A stretch of 64,000 nt of DNA from Idiomarina sp. PL1-037. Its GTDB lineage: Bacteria > Pseudomonadota > Gammaproteobacteria > Enterobacterales > Alteromonadaceae. Of the stretch, positions 24,161 through 34,302 are shown in pieces (position 1 is the first letter of the stretch; each line of letters begins with the position of its first letter). The stretch spans positions 2,740,935-2,804,934 of the forward strand of contig NZ_CP139873.1 in NCBI RefSeq assembly GCF_034422975.1. Direction: 5' to 3'. The notes under the pieces are model-generated. The model ran no database searches and was not told where the DNA came from. It saw only the letters and a program-made list of their open reading frames with translations. A program made the position numbers and the translations under genes.

Positions 24161-27100
24161 ACCGACTCCTTATCTGAAAAGTCCCTACCCGCAAATAGCG
24201 CGTCCAACTGCTCTATCAGTTCCCTTGGCGGCCGGTCGCAGAACGCACCACCAGTTTCCGCCCGGTGGCCCCGCAAGAACAGATACACGGCACCGCCTAC
24301 ATGGGTGTCATAGTCGTAGTCGCTGCCCAAGCGCGCTTTTAACAAACGATGCAGTGCCAGCGTGTAAATGACGTATTGCAGGTCATAACGGCTGTGCAAA
24401 ATTTTCTCGCGCATGGCTTGCTCGGTGTAGGCGTGGTCGTCTTCGCCCAGCCAGTTGGATTTATAATCCGCCACGTAGTATTTACCGTTATGCTCAAACA
24501 CCAAATCGATAAAGCCTTTGAGCATGCCGTTCAGCACATTAGGTTCCAGTGCCGGGCGTTCATGCCCCGGCAAAGTGTGTTCGCGAACCAGAGCATCCAG
24601 CCTCTGAGCGTTAACCTCGCTGGCACCGAACCAGAATTCCGGCTCGGCTTTGTATTGGTCCAGAGCGCTTAAGCTGATGCGGTCACCACTGTCGTTAATG
24701 GGGAATTGGTTATGCAAATAGGCGTCCAGCCAATGCTCCAGGCTGTTTTGATGTTCCTGCCAATAAGGGCTGACACAAAAACCCTCTACCAGCTCGGTAC
24801 GCTCGGCAGCGTCACCGGCTATTTGCGCAAAACCCATATTGGCTGACTCTTCCAGTAGGTTATGCAAAAACGTACCCGGCCCCGCGCCTTTGGGTAAGTG
24901 ATGAATGCTGTCCGGACTCGGCTCGGTGGCACTGGCAACTTCCGCGTCATCATCGTCGCGTTCATCTAGCAGGTTCATTTCGTCGGGCGACTGCGGTGCC
25001 TGCACACTTTTTGTCACTGCACCTTCGTACTTCAGCGCACTGTAACTGGCCACCCACCAGCGCTCCAGCTTGCGGTCTGAGGGCATGCTGCGCGGTGTCA
25101 GCTTCGGCGCTGTTTGCTCCTGTTCCAGCGCTCGGACCAAAGGCTCATCGTCTTCCAGTCGCGTTAATTGCGTGTGCGGTGCCTTTTGCCAGCGTTCGCT
25201 GACTTCGTTGTACAACTCATCGGTTAGTGACTCGCCGCCATTCAGCAGATAAAACAGCGGGTTGTTGCGATGCTCTTTAACCGCTTCCAGCGCAATAAAG
25301 GTCGCGTATTGCGCGCGGGTAACGGCCACGTACATTTTGCGTAAGTCTTCGGCGAGGATCTCATTACTCAAACGCTGTTTGTTGTCGTCATCTTTTGACC
25401 ACAATACTTGTAGCTCGCCGTTTTCATCGTGGTACACCGCCGGCGGTTTTATCCGGTAGGCTTCTGCCTGGGTGTACGCCACAAAGGGCATGAACACCAA
25501 CGGGTACTGCAGGCCTTTTGACTTGTGAATGGTGATAATTTTTATCAGTTCGTCGTCGCTTTCTAAGCGCAGTTGCTGCTCGTCACTCTGAGTGCGGCTG
25601 TTACTGCCAAAGCCATGTCGTTCGTTCACTTGCTCGGCAAAATGGTTCACCAGTGCCGGAATGCCATCCAGTACCAGACTCTGCTGTTGCAGCAGCTCGG
25701 CAATATGCAGCACGTCGGAAAGCTGGCGTTCGCCGTGAATACGATCTTCCAGCAGCTTGGCCGGCACCTGATGGTCGTGCAGCAGGCTGTGCAACATGGC
25801 CAGCACACCCTGTCGCTGCCACTGGTCGTGATAACTTAAAAACTGCTCTACCCGCTCTTCCCACTCGCGTTCGTGGCTGTGAATATGTTCCAGCTCACTC
25901 AGCGGCAGGCCAAGCAACTGCGTGGCTAAAGCACTGCGTATCAGCGACGGGTCTCGCGGTTCGGCGCAGGCACTCACCAGCGCCAGCAGGTCTTTGGCAA
26001 CGCGCTGCGCAAATACCGACTCCCTGTCTGACAAGTAAACGCTTTTCAGTCCGCGGTCGCTCAGCGCCTTTTTAATGGCGTTGGCTTCGTTAAAGTTGTT
26101 CACCAGCACCGCAATGTCACTGGTTTTTACGCGTTGTTCGAGTTTATCGTCTTCATTGTAATACCCGGCCTGCGGATCATTAAGCAGGGAGGCAATCAAG
26201 TTAGCGTGATGGTTCGCGGCAGCGCGGAAAAACGTGTCTTTATTGCGTTTTTCTTCACCGGACACCGACCACAGAAGCGCCGGTGCGGTTTTTAAATTGC
26301 TGGATAACAGGCAATGTTTGAAAGTGCGCTTCAGCCCATTTGCACCCACCGGATTAAAGGGCAGCTGATTTTCTGCTTCGGTTTTAAACAGAAAAGCACC
26401 GAGCGGCAGCTCTTCGTCGCGCTCAAACAGGGAATTAACGCTGTCCACCATCGCCTGCGATGAACGGAAGTTTCGCGCCAGATTATAATGCCGGCCTTCG
26501 GTATCACGCCGGGCTTTTAAATAGGTGTATATATCGGCGTTGCGGAAGCTGTAAATGGCCTGTTTCGGGTCACCAATAAGGAAAATACCGGTGCCCGGAT
26601 GCGGCTCCGCTAAATTATAAATGCGGTTAAAAATCTCGTACTGAACCGGGTCGGTGTCCTGAAACTCGTCCACCATGGCTACCGGATACTGCTTACGAAT
26701 AGCGGCTGCTAAGGCCTCACCACTGGGGCCTTTCAGCGCGTCACGTAAACGGGTGAGCATGTCATCGTGACCCATTTCGGCCCGCTGGTTTTGCAACTCG
26801 GCAAAGCGGCTGCTGACCCAGAAAGCGGCGTGTTGTTTTACTTTGGCCAGCTCTTCCTGCTGCTGCACCTTGCTGCGCTTAATGCGATCCTGCAGCTCAC
26901 CTAACACCGCCCAGCTTTGGGGCATACCGCCAAGTTTGGCATCGGCAAACTTTTGTAACTCATCGGTGCTTATGTTTTTCCAGTTAGCTGCAGTAGCTTC
27001 GGGCTCAACTAGGTCAGGATCGCCGCACCAGTCCGCAAATTTCTGAAACTGCTTAAGTTTGGTTGCTGCACCCTTAGCTTGCGAGGTTTTATCAACCAGT

Positions 27101-27858
27101 TCCTGGACAATAGGTGCAACTTCCTGCTTTATAGCAGCCATTCGTTGCTGATGCGCACTTTCAGCTTCTTTCAGCAGGCTGTGCAAGTCACCGTCGACTG
27201 GCGCCTGCCCGCTTTTGCTTAAGCTATAAGTGAGCCCTAACAAGGCTTCGGGTGATTTAAAATCTTCCAGCAATCGGGCACTAAGCTCGGCATCCGCCGG
27301 GTAAATAAAACGTCGGAAGTAATCTTCAGCGGCCTGCAGGCGCAGCTCTTCGTTGTCGGTTTCAACGTCCTGACTGAACAAACTGCCGCTGGCAAAAGCG
27401 TGTTCTTTCAGCATCGACTGGCACCAACCGTGGATGGTTTTCACCGCCGCTTCGTCCATGGACTGCGAGGCTAAATCTAACAGTCGCGCCAGATGCATCA
27501 GGTTTTGCCCCTGTGCCGCGCAGTCTTCGCGCAGACTGGCTAAGAAGGGGTCGCCTTCTACGGCTTCCGGGTCACGGAAGTAGGCGGCGGCTTCCGCCAA
27601 CCGCGCGCGAATACGATCGCTCAGCTCTTCAGTGGCGGCTTTGGTAAAGGTCATGACCAGAATGTTTTTCGGCACCAGTTCGCGCTCAAACCCGGTTTCT
27701 TCCGCACCATTATGCGAGCCATGGCCAATCACCAAACGCACATAAAGCGCAGCAATGGTGTAGGTTTTACCGGTACCCGCACTGGCCTCAATGAGTCGGC
27801 TGCTGTTCAACGGAAAGTCGAGCGGGTTCTCTAACGTATGAGAAGGCAAATGACTCAT
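24157..27858 (-). CDS. recB: RecBCD subunit beta, RecB helicase-nuclease
   Basis: A 1233-residue protein close to the E. coli RecB length (1180). The SF1A helicase begins with Walker A ASAGTGKT (residues 25-32), and further motifs include MTFTKAATEEL, VAMVDEFQDTDPVQ and FLIGDPKQAIYSFRNAD. The C-terminal nuclease domain keeps GFIDLVFEHNGKYYVADYKSNWLG, with the Asp and Asp-x-Lys pattern of the PD-(D/E)XK site. It unwinds 3'-5', cuts DNA and loads RecA after Chi recognition. The start overlaps the recC stop by 4 bases (ATGA), and the end overlaps recD in the same way. Unlike E. coli there is no ptr gene between recC and recB. Confidence 0.97.
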   Translation of the reverse strand: MSHLPSHTLENPLDFPLNSSRLIEASAGTGKTYTIAALYVRLVIGHGSHNGAEETGFERELVPKNILVMTFTKAATEELSDRIRARLAEAAAYFRDPEAVEGDPFLASLREDCAAQGQNLMHLARLLDLASQSMDEAAVKTIHGWCQSMLKEHAFASGSLFSQDVETDNEELRLQAAEDYFRRFIYPADAELSARLLEDFKSPEALLGLTYSLSKSGQAPVDGDLHSLLKEAESAHQQRMAAIKQEVAPIVQELVDKTSQAKGAATKLKQFQKFADWCGDPDLVEPEATAANWKNISTDELQKFADAKLGGMPQSWAVLGELQDRIKRSKVQQQEELAKVKQHAAFWVSSRFAELQNQRAEMGHDDMLTRLRDALKGPSGEALAAAIRKQYPVAMVDEFQDTDPVQYEIFNRIYNLAEPHPGTGIFLIGDPKQAIYSFRNADIYTYLKARRDTEGRHYNLARNFRSSQAMVDSVNSLFERDEELPLGAFLFKTEAENQLPFNPVGANGLKRTFKHCLLSSNLKTAPALLWSVSGEEKRNKDTFFRAAANHHANLIASLLNDPQAGYYNEDDKLEQRVKTSDIAVLVNNFNEANAIKKALSDRGLKSVYLSDRESVFAQRVAKDLLALVSACAEPRDPSLIRSALATQLLGLPLSELEHIHSHEREWEERVEQFLSYHDQWQRQGVLAMLHSLLHDHQVPAKLLEDRIHGERQLSDVLHIAELLQQQSLVLDGIPALVNHFAEQVNERHGFGSNSRTQSDEQQLRLESDDELIKIITIHKSKGLQYPLVFMPFVAYTQAEAYRIKPPAVYHDENGELQVLWSKDDDNKQRLSNEILAEDLRKMYVAVTRAQYATFIALEAVKEHRNNPLFYLLNGGESLTDELYNEVSERWQKAPHTQLTRLEDDEPLVRALEQEQTAPKLTPRSMPSDRKLERWWVASYSALKYEGAVTKSVQAPQSPDEMNLLDERDDDDAEVASATEPSPDSIHHLPKGAGPGTFLHNLLEESANMGFAQIAGDAAERTELVEGFCVSPYWQEHQNSLEHWLDAYLHNQFPINDSGDRISLSALDQYKAEPEFWFGASEVNAQRLDALVREHTLPGHERPALEPNVLNGMLKGFIDLVFEHNGKYYVADYKSNWLGEDDHAYTEQAMREKILHSRYDLQYVIYTLALHRLLKARLGSDYDYDTHVGGAVYLFLRGHRAETGGAFCDRPPRELIEQLDALFAGRDFSDKESV

Positions 27859-30800
27859 GATTTATCCTCCGGCACGAGAGTTAAGCGCATGGGGTCATAG
27901 AGTTCGTCCATAAAACGGCGGAAGTGCTTTGATGCCTGAATGGCTTCGTAACTCTCGGCAACGCGCCCGCAATAATCGCTTTTGGTGACCAGCGCCGGGT
28001 CTTGAAACCCTTCTTCTTCGTATTTCTGCCTCGCCGCTTCATGCGCCAGCGTTTCATCCTGCTCTTTCTTGTCCATTGCACTTAGCCAGGCCATGCCCAC
28101 ATCCAGATGCATGGGCTGCGGCTGCTGTACCGACAGGGCAACCAGCTCCAGTATTTGTTCCAGTTGTTGCACCGCAAGTTCAGCCGGCACTGGTGCCACT
28201 TGCAACTGACACCCGCCTTTAGACACAATTAGAAGCCGGGTGGGTTGCTGCAAATTCAGCAACAACAGGCCAAGGTAATAGGCGCTGGCGTGTTTCCAGC
28301 CGCCACTGTTTATGCCTTTACCGTTTTTAGCCGCAATGTTGCTGGCAGAGGTAACAACCCATAGCCGCTCGCCGTTCTCATTGCTGTGCAGCCCGGTTAC
28401 CGTGTCATCAATAGTCAGCCCGCCATGCTCAAAACCAACCTCGATCGGAAACTCATTCACACCCGAGTAACCGGCAATGCTCTGCTGATAGGTTTCCAGT
28501 ATCTCCTGCGACTGCTCCAACAACTGAAACCCGTTTTGCTCGGCTATTGCGCCAATACCTAAAGCCCCTTCGCGCTTTATGCGGTTCAGCTCTTTTAGTA
28601 GCGCGGCTTCAATGCTAGCCCCTCCCAGCAGCGCTCGTTTTCCCGCATCCACTAAGCGCGTTGTTAACGACCAGCTTTGCAGGTTATCCATCACAAAAGC
28701 TTCGCTGTCGTCCAGGTCTTCGCTGTTGCGGCTAAAATAGGTATCCAGCCGCCAGTTAAAGTACAGCCGCGCGGGCTCTTCAATAAAGCGTTTAATGTCG
28801 TTAATGCTCAGAGTGCGTTCCAGTTCGTCGTCCGTGGCAGTCGCCGAGCCCGTGCTGCTAGTAGAAGCCACAGCGCCCTGGTGCGCCTGTGCCCATTCAC
28901 TGGCATAGGTAAAGTAGTCCGGGTCTTCCTGATTAAAATAATACGGGTTAAACGGCTGTAATTTGTGTTCAACGGTCAGGCTGTTGATATCCGCGTTCCA
29001 GCCTTGCTGCAGGTGGTCACGCAATTGCGCTACCAAAACCGACGGCGTACGCTCGCTATTGTCTTTGGCACTGTAGCCCACCCAGCTTAAGTAAAAGCAG
29101 TCACGGGCTGAAAGCATGGCTTCCAGGAATAAATAGCGGTCATCGTCACGACGCGAACGGTCACCGGGGCGGTAACGGTCGGTCATTAAATCAAAGTCGA
29201 CACGCGGTGTTGAACGTGGGTAATCACTTTCGTTCATACCCAGCACACACACGTATTTAAACGGAATGGCCCGCATGGGCATTAAGGTGGCAAAGTTCAC
29301 CGCCCCAGCCAAAAAGCGTTGGTTCAGGTTCTGCTGATCGACGCGCTCCAGCCAGGCGTCTTTAAATATGGGCAGGCGCAGTTGTGATTCGTTATCCGCT
29401 TCTACGCAAATGTCCCGCAGTTGATACAGCTCGTCACCCAGCTTGGCTAACAGTAAGCGATCACTGTCTTCTTCGGCCTCGAAAAACTCTTCCAGTAACC
29501 ACTCGCCCTGAGTGACCCACTCCGGCAAGGTGTGTTCACCTTGCGCCTGCTGCCACCATTTTTCCAGCGTGCGCACCACGTCTGCCAGGCAGCCCACCAG
29601 TGCGGCACTTAGCCCAGCCACTTCGGTATAGGGCTCGACGTCTGCCCATGGCGAGTCACTTCCTGAGCTAACGTCGGCCAAATCACCCATGGCGTAACCC
29701 GCTATCATGCGCTTTAAGCCGAACCACCAGCTGTTGGTTTCTTCCGCTTCCGGCATATAGAACTGGCCGCGTTGCTCAGCATTTAGCCCCCAACGTGCCC
29801 CGGCTTCTTTTACCCAACGCTTCAACTGCGGCAGGTCATCGTCACTCATATCAAAGCGTTGCTGCACCGCCGGTACCGACAGTAAGTTGAATAAGTCAGT
29901 CTGGGTAAAACGCAGTTGATCAACTTGCAGCAATAGTTCCAGCGCTATCATTAACGGCCGCTGATGGCGCTCACCCTGGTCGGCAATGGTATAAGGAATG
30001 GCACGCGAGTCACGTTCGCCAAAGCGGTTGTGGTAGCGGCCAAATACCGCGTCAATGTATGGCGCGTAGGTGTTGACGTCGGGCAGCATCACCATAATGT
30101 CGCGCGGTTTTAGTTCCGGGTCTTTTGCAAAGGCATCCAGTAGCTGGTCGTGCAGCACTTCCAGTTCCCGTTGCGGGCTGTGGCAGACATGAAACTGTAA
30201 TGACTTATCCGCAGCATTAGGCGCTGGCCAAAGCTCGCGGGTTTCCTGTACCGGCCGCAGGTTTAAAATGTCGTCCTGCAGCTGAGCCAATAAATGGTTG
30301 GTGTTATGCGGCTCAAACAGCTCCAGCTTAATAGTGTTAAACGCTTCCTGTTTGGCCAGGGTTTCGTCGTATAAATCCAGCAGGCGAATGTAGTCCCGCC
30401 CCTGCTTACCCCAGGACGCCAGCAACGGATGCGCCAGCTGATGCAGTTCGTCGTCGTTCGGGTCGTCGGGCAGCTCGGGTTTGTGTTTTAACCGCGAAGA
30501 GGCCTTTACCGCCTGCCGCAAGGCTTCTTTACCATCGACAATATCCGCCCAGTGGTATTGCGACGGGTTATGCACACACAACAGAATTTGGGTGTAGCCT
30601 TTTATGGCATCCAGCACCTGCAGCATTTGCTGCGGCAGCGAGGAAATACCAAACACCACCACCCGTGGCGGCAAGCCTGCAGGACGTTCAGTTAACGCCT
30701 TTGCCGTATCAATAAAGCGTTGATGCAGCTCGGCCCGGTTATTCCAGTAGTCATCTATGCCAATGTCGTTACTGACTGCGCGCCACAATTCCGGCTGCCA

Positions 30801-31322
30801 CAACTGTTCGGCTTCAACGGGCTGTTCCTGCTCCAACACATCCTGACCACGCACCCAGTTATCCAGCCAGTCGGCACGATACACCGCGTACTGATCAAAC
30901 AAGTCAGCCAGTCGGCCACTCAACTGATACAGCTTGCGGCCGTCGTTGTCGTCGGAGGTGTAGTGCTTAAGCGGCGCAAAGTGTGGGTTGTGCTCAATTA
31001 GCCCGGGCAACAAGCGCATTAATCGCCAGGTTAAGCGGTCTTTATCAAAAGGAGAGGTTTTGGGAATGTCGTTGCCGAGCACCGAGCGATAGGCTTTCCA
31101 CTGAAACCGTGCCGGCAGGGTGACATCTATCATGGCAGCAATGCCGCTGGCCTGGGCTAAGTTAATTTTCAGCCACTGGGCAATACCGTTACTCTGCACC
31201 AACACAGTTTCCTGCTCCAGCGGCGCCAGCGGGTAGTTTTGGGTGAATGTAACCGCCACATCGGTTAAGTCTTCCAGCCGATGTCCATGCGCGACAATAA
31301 AGCCGGGGGTCAATTCACTCAC
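27855..31322 (-). CDS. recC: RecBCD subunit gamma, RecC
   Basis: A 1155-residue RecC, the Chi-recognising scaffold of the RecBCD complex. The N-terminal part (FIVAHGHRLEDLTDV, PLAPLEQETVLVQSNGIAQWLK, LPARFQWKAYR) and the central block (DIMVMLPDVNTYAPYIDAVFG, VCVLGMNESDYPR) are typical. It begins with GTG at 31322, preceded by AGGGAG at 8-base spacing. First gene of the recC-recB-recD operon with 4-base overlaps at each junction. The promoter is expected in the 90-base gap before the glycosyltransferase gene. No site was seen clearly. Confidence 0.96.
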   Translation of the reverse strand: MSELTPGFIVAHGHRLEDLTDVAVTFTQNYPLAPLEQETVLVQSNGIAQWLKINLAQASGIAAMIDVTLPARFQWKAYRSVLGNDIPKTSPFDKDRLTWRLMRLLPGLIEHNPHFAPLKHYTSDDNDGRKLYQLSGRLADLFDQYAVYRADWLDNWVRGQDVLEQEQPVEAEQLWQPELWRAVSNDIGIDDYWNNRAELHQRFIDTAKALTERPAGLPPRVVVFGISSLPQQMLQVLDAIKGYTQILLCVHNPSQYHWADIVDGKEALRQAVKASSRLKHKPELPDDPNDDELHQLAHPLLASWGKQGRDYIRLLDLYDETLAKQEAFNTIKLELFEPHNTNHLLAQLQDDILNLRPVQETRELWPAPNAADKSLQFHVCHSPQRELEVLHDQLLDAFAKDPELKPRDIMVMLPDVNTYAPYIDAVFGRYHNRFGERDSRAIPYTIADQGERHQRPLMIALELLLQVDQLRFTQTDLFNLLSVPAVQQRFDMSDDDLPQLKRWVKEAGARWGLNAEQRGQFYMPEAEETNSWWFGLKRMIAGYAMGDLADVSSGSDSPWADVEPYTEVAGLSAALVGCLADVVRTLEKWWQQAQGEHTLPEWVTQGEWLLEEFFEAEEDSDRLLLAKLGDELYQLRDICVEADNESQLRLPIFKDAWLERVDQQNLNQRFLAGAVNFATLMPMRAIPFKYVCVLGMNESDYPRSTPRVDFDLMTDRYRPGDRSRRDDDRYLFLEAMLSARDCFYLSWVGYSAKDNSERTPSVLVAQLRDHLQQGWNADINSLTVEHKLQPFNPYYFNQEDPDYFTYASEWAQAHQGAVASTSSTGSATATDDELERTLSINDIKRFIEEPARLYFNWRLDTYFSRNSEDLDDSEAFVMDNLQSWSLTTRLVDAGKRALLGGASIEAALLKELNRIKREGALGIGAIAEQNGFQLLEQSQEILETYQQSIAGYSGVNEFPIEVGFEHGGLTIDDTVTGLHSNENGERLWVVTSASNIAAKNGKGINSGGWKHASAYYLGLLLLNLQQPTRLLIVSKGGCQLQVAPVPAELAVQQLEQILELVALSVQQPQPMHLDVGMAWLSAMDKKEQDETLAHEAARQKYEEEGFQDPALVTKSDYCGRVAESYEAIQASKHFRRFMDELYDPMRLTLVPEDKS

Positions 31323-31412
31323 TCGCTGCTCTCCCTGTAGGGTTACTGTAAGACATCCATCCTAATCAATAGGGAATTATCTTACTAGTTATAGAGCAAC
31401 TTATCGATGCGC

Positions 31413-32309
31413 TTATTTGGTCAGTAACTTGTCTTTGGCCTGACGGTTGGCCTTGCGCATTTCGGAAAAGGCCGAGTCTTTTTTGTAACGGCCTTTTTCT
31501 ACATGGCGGATAATGGATACGTCTTCTATATCCAGCGGCTTTCCGTGCGTGCCCAGTAACCAGCGAAACGCTCTGTCTTCGTAGGCTTTAGCCCAATGGT
31601 CTTTCGGCTCCTGATAACAACTTGTCTGTTCACAATAACCATAACGGCGGGCGGTATCACCGTGAGTAATTTGTACGGGGCCCGTTGCTTTACTGAAGGT
31701 GTGGTGGTTATAACCCGCTTTTTCCAGGCATTCATCTGCCGAAATTTCTTTGCCGTTACACAGAACGTCGTGTTCTTTGCTTAACAAAGCCGTACGCGCC
31801 ACTTTTTCAGGGAACACCAAAATACAAGACTCTTTGCTTAGAGCTTTTTTCAGACTGGGAAAAGTATTCTCTCCAAACATCAAATCGCAGTCGGTAAACC
31901 AAATCCAGTCGGCTTTGGTTTCTTTCGCGGCTTTATTACGGCCAATAGCGCGTCGCATTAAATCGTTCTTGTTAAGCGCAACGAAGTTCCACTCGATATT
32001 ATCAATTTTCTTACTGGCATATTCTTCAATTAAAGCAACGGTGTCTTTGTCTTCCGGACAGTAAAAACCGGTAAGAGTCACTTTCAAATCTTTCGGTGCG
32101 TTCTCAACCAACGACTTCAACTGGTACACGAATAAATGCGAATAATTCCAGCAATGACTGACTATTTCGATATGCTCTGGAGGACTGGTTATATCATCAA
32201 TTTCTGTAGATTGGGGAACATCGTAAAACCAACTGGCAGGAAAAGGGCTGGAAACTGCAAATCGTAAAATGAATTCTTTACTCTGCTGTAGCCAATTTTG
32301 TGTCGCCAT
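31413..32309 (-). CDS. Glycosyltransferase, GT-A fold (family 2-like)
   Basis: A 298-residue protein with a GT-A type core. IEIVSHCWNYSHLFVYQLKSLVE opens the nucleotide-sugar domain, RAIGRNKAAKETKADWIWFTDCDLMFGENTF carries the D-x-D motif (DCD), and EDRAFRWLLGTHGKPLDI closes it. It would transfer a sugar from a nucleotide donor in the cytosol, with unknown acceptor. No polysaccharide cluster surrounds it. I start it at 32309 (MATQNWLQQ); an upstream in-frame ATG at 32375 would add a Cys- and Lys-rich stretch with no sign of coding. The gene seems more AT-rich than recC next to it. Confidence 0.75.
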   Translation of the reverse strand: MATQNWLQQSKEFILRFAVSSPFPASWFYDVPQSTEIDDITSPPEHIEIVSHCWNYSHLFVYQLKSLVENAPKDLKVTLTGFYCPEDKDTVALIEEYASKKIDNIEWNFVALNKNDLMRRAIGRNKAAKETKADWIWFTDCDLMFGENTFPSLKKALSKESCILVFPEKVARTALLSKEHDVLCNGKEISADECLEKAGYNHHTFSKATGPVQITHGDTARRYGYCEQTSCYQEPKDHWAKAYEDRAFRWLLGTHGKPLDIEDVSIIRHVEKGRYKKDSAFSEMRKANRQAKDKLLTK

Positions 32310-32491
32310 TAAGTTATTGCCCCATTTTCGTTTTTTAAAAAGAATGTGATATTTTCGACACAGGCTACAGAACATTAGTTCACTTTGTAACCTTTATATT
32401 ATTAATGTAGCTTGAAATTGTTAGATTTTTATTATTAGCAATTAACTTTAACGTCGCTTCATATCCGCTAAGAAGTCAACAGGGCCTGCTA

Positions 32492-33106
32492 ATGGAAATC
32501 TTTATCGCGGTATTTTTCTTTGCTTTCTCAACCACCATAACGCCGGGTCCTAATAACATTATGATCATGTCGTCGGGGGTAAACTACGGAGTTAAAGCCA
32601 GCCTGCCGCACTTCCTGGGCATTTGTTTTGGTTTTCCGGCGATGGTGCTGGTGGTTGGTATGGGCTTCGGTTCAGTATTAGAACAGTTTCCACTGCTACA
32701 CCAGCTGATAAAAGTTGCCGGTACACTTTATTTGCTATGGCTGGCCTGGGTTATTGGCTCACAAACACCAAAAACAATTGAAAAAGGCGACCGCAAACCC
32801 CTCACTTTCTGGCAGGCTGTGTTGTTTCAATGGGTTAACGGTAAAGCTTGGGTTATGGCGACTGGTGCAGTTGCGGCGTTTACTACCGTAACTGGAACGC
32901 TTTGGTCCGAGGTAATAGAGATAACAGCCGCCTTTTTAACTGTAGCCTTCCCTTGTGTAGGAATTTGGCTCATTGCAGGCGCCGGACTGCGTCAATTGCT
33001 GACCAACCACACCGCACAAAGAATTTTTAATATTTCCATGGCCTTACTACTGGTCTTTTCTGTGCTTCCTGTCGTAGAGGATATATTGCAATTTTATTTT
33101 GTTTAA
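32492..33106 (+). CDS. LysE/RhtB-family amino-acid exporter
   Basis: A 204-residue inner-membrane protein with about six helices. The N-terminal FAFSTTITPGPNNIMIMSSGVNYG is the LysE/RhtB signature. ILWLAWVIGS-like text (YLLWLAWVIGSQTP) and FWQAVLFQWVNGKAWVMATGAVAAF are the later conserved blocks. The family exports amino acids such as lysine, threonine or homoserine lactones. The specific substrate is not visible. The gene stands alone, divergent from the glycosyltransferase. Confidence 0.9.
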   Translation: MEIFIAVFFFAFSTTITPGPNNIMIMSSGVNYGVKASLPHFLGICFGFPAMVLVVGMGFGSVLEQFPLLHQLIKVAGTLYLLWLAWVIGSQTPKTIEKGDRKPLTFWQAVLFQWVNGKAWVMATGAVAAFTTVTGTLWSEVIEITAAFLTVAFPCVGIWLIAGAGLRQLLTNHTAQRIFNISMALLLVFSVLPVVEDILQFYFV

Positions 33107-33192
33107 ACCCTTATTGATTTAACATAAAAATAACAATATAAACTAAACTCGTTAATGGTTACTTAAAAGTTAAAACAGCACAGGGGTGAGCT

Positions 33193-34302
33193 ATGGATTT
33201 AAAATCTGAGCAAATATCTTTTGATCAGCTTATCTCTGAACTGTCGACCCGTCTTATTAACAGTGAGCCTGCCGAAACTTACGAATGCATAGAAGAAGTT
33301 ATTGCTGCCATAGGTAACTATACCGAAGCGGATCGCTGTTACGTATTTGAGTTTGATGACCATATCGAGAATATGAGCAACACTCACGAATGGATCCGGG
33401 ACGGCAATAAAGCACATATCACCGAGTTACAGTCTGTAGCTTTACAAGACTTACCCTGGTTTTTTAAAGAAATTAAAGCACACCACAAATTTATTGCTAA
33501 CGATGTTGAACAGTTACCCGCGGAAGCTGCCGCTGAAAAAGCCGAATTTGACCGCGAAAAAATTCAATCCGTCATCTGTGTTGGTTTGGTAGCTAATCAG
33601 AATCTGCTAGGGTTTGTCGGTTGTGACATGGTGCGGCATAAACGTCACTGGGAGGCTGTTGACATACGACGCCTTGGTCTGGTCGCGGACATGATAGCAA
33701 ATACCCTTGAGCGGCAACGCACCTACGCTGAACTCATTCATACCCAACGCCAACTAGAAAAGGCCAACCGACTTTTGCAGGCACAAGTTGCGCAAGACGG
33801 CTTAACCGGCATAGCTAACCGCCGCGCTTTTGATGAGCGTATTCATAACGAGATACAACGAGCATCGCGTCATAAAACACCATTAGCTTTGCTTATTATT
33901 GATATTGACCAGTTCAAACCATATAACGACCACTATGGGCATTTGCAGGGTGACCAGGCTCTGAAGTCTGTTGCTGACGCCATGTTTGATCAGTTACAGC
34001 GGAATACCGATTTTCTGGCACGTTATGGTGGCGAGGAGTTCGTTGCGGTTATTTCGGCTACCGATGAAGAAAAAACGAAAGAAAGTATGAACCAGCTGTT
34101 AGAAGCTGTACGGAAGTTGAAGATAAAACATAAGCCCTCGGAAGTTGAAGATTATCTAACCATAAGCATTGGGGGCTACATTCTTAAGCCCGGGGCCGAT
34201 GAAAGCACCGAGGACTTAATTGCCTGCATGATATCTAAAGCAGACTCAGCGCTGTATCGCGCTAAGTCTGATGGTCGCAACCGGGGTTACTTAGACACTT
34301 AG
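33193..34302 (+). CDS. GAF-GGDEF diguanylate cyclase
   Basis: A 369-residue soluble protein. The N-terminal 175 residues form a GAF sensor domain (EADRCYVFEFDDHIENM, IQSVICVGLVANQNLLGFVGCD). A helical linker (about 175-200) leads to a GGDEF domain with DGLTGIANRRAFDE and an intact active site RYGGEEF (GGEEF at 279-283). The product-inhibition I-site RxxD is present as RNTD (270-273), so the enzyme should make c-di-GMP and be feedback-inhibited. No membrane segments; a cytosolic signal is expected. GGGGTGAG precedes the ATG. The stop overlaps the convergent TPR gene by 4 bases. Confidence 0.93.
   Translation: MDLKSEQISFDQLISELSTRLINSEPAETYECIEEVIAAIGNYTEADRCYVFEFDDHIENMSNTHEWIRDGNKAHITELQSVALQDLPWFFKEIKAHHKFIANDVEQLPAEAAAEKAEFDREKIQSVICVGLVANQNLLGFVGCDMVRHKRHWEAVDIRRLGLVADMIANTLERQRTYAELIHTQRQLEKANRLLQAQVAQDGLTGIANRRAFDERIHNEIQRASRHKTPLALLIIDIDQFKPYNDHYGHLQGDQALKSVADAMFDQLQRNTDFLARYGGEEFVAVISATDEEKTKESMNQLLEAVRKLKIKHKPSEVEDYLTISIGGYILKPGADESTEDLIACMISKADSALYRAKSDGRNRGYLDT

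Noticed and set aside
25600..26075. Long open frames on the plus strand and in other minus frames inside recB
   Set aside because: They lie wholly inside recB and have no family resemblance or ribosome sites; the composition matches shadows of a real gene.
32646..32653. A GCTGGTGG octamer identical to the E. coli Chi site
   Set aside because: A single copy means little, and Chi sequences outside enterobacteria differ; a genome-wide over-representation test is needed.
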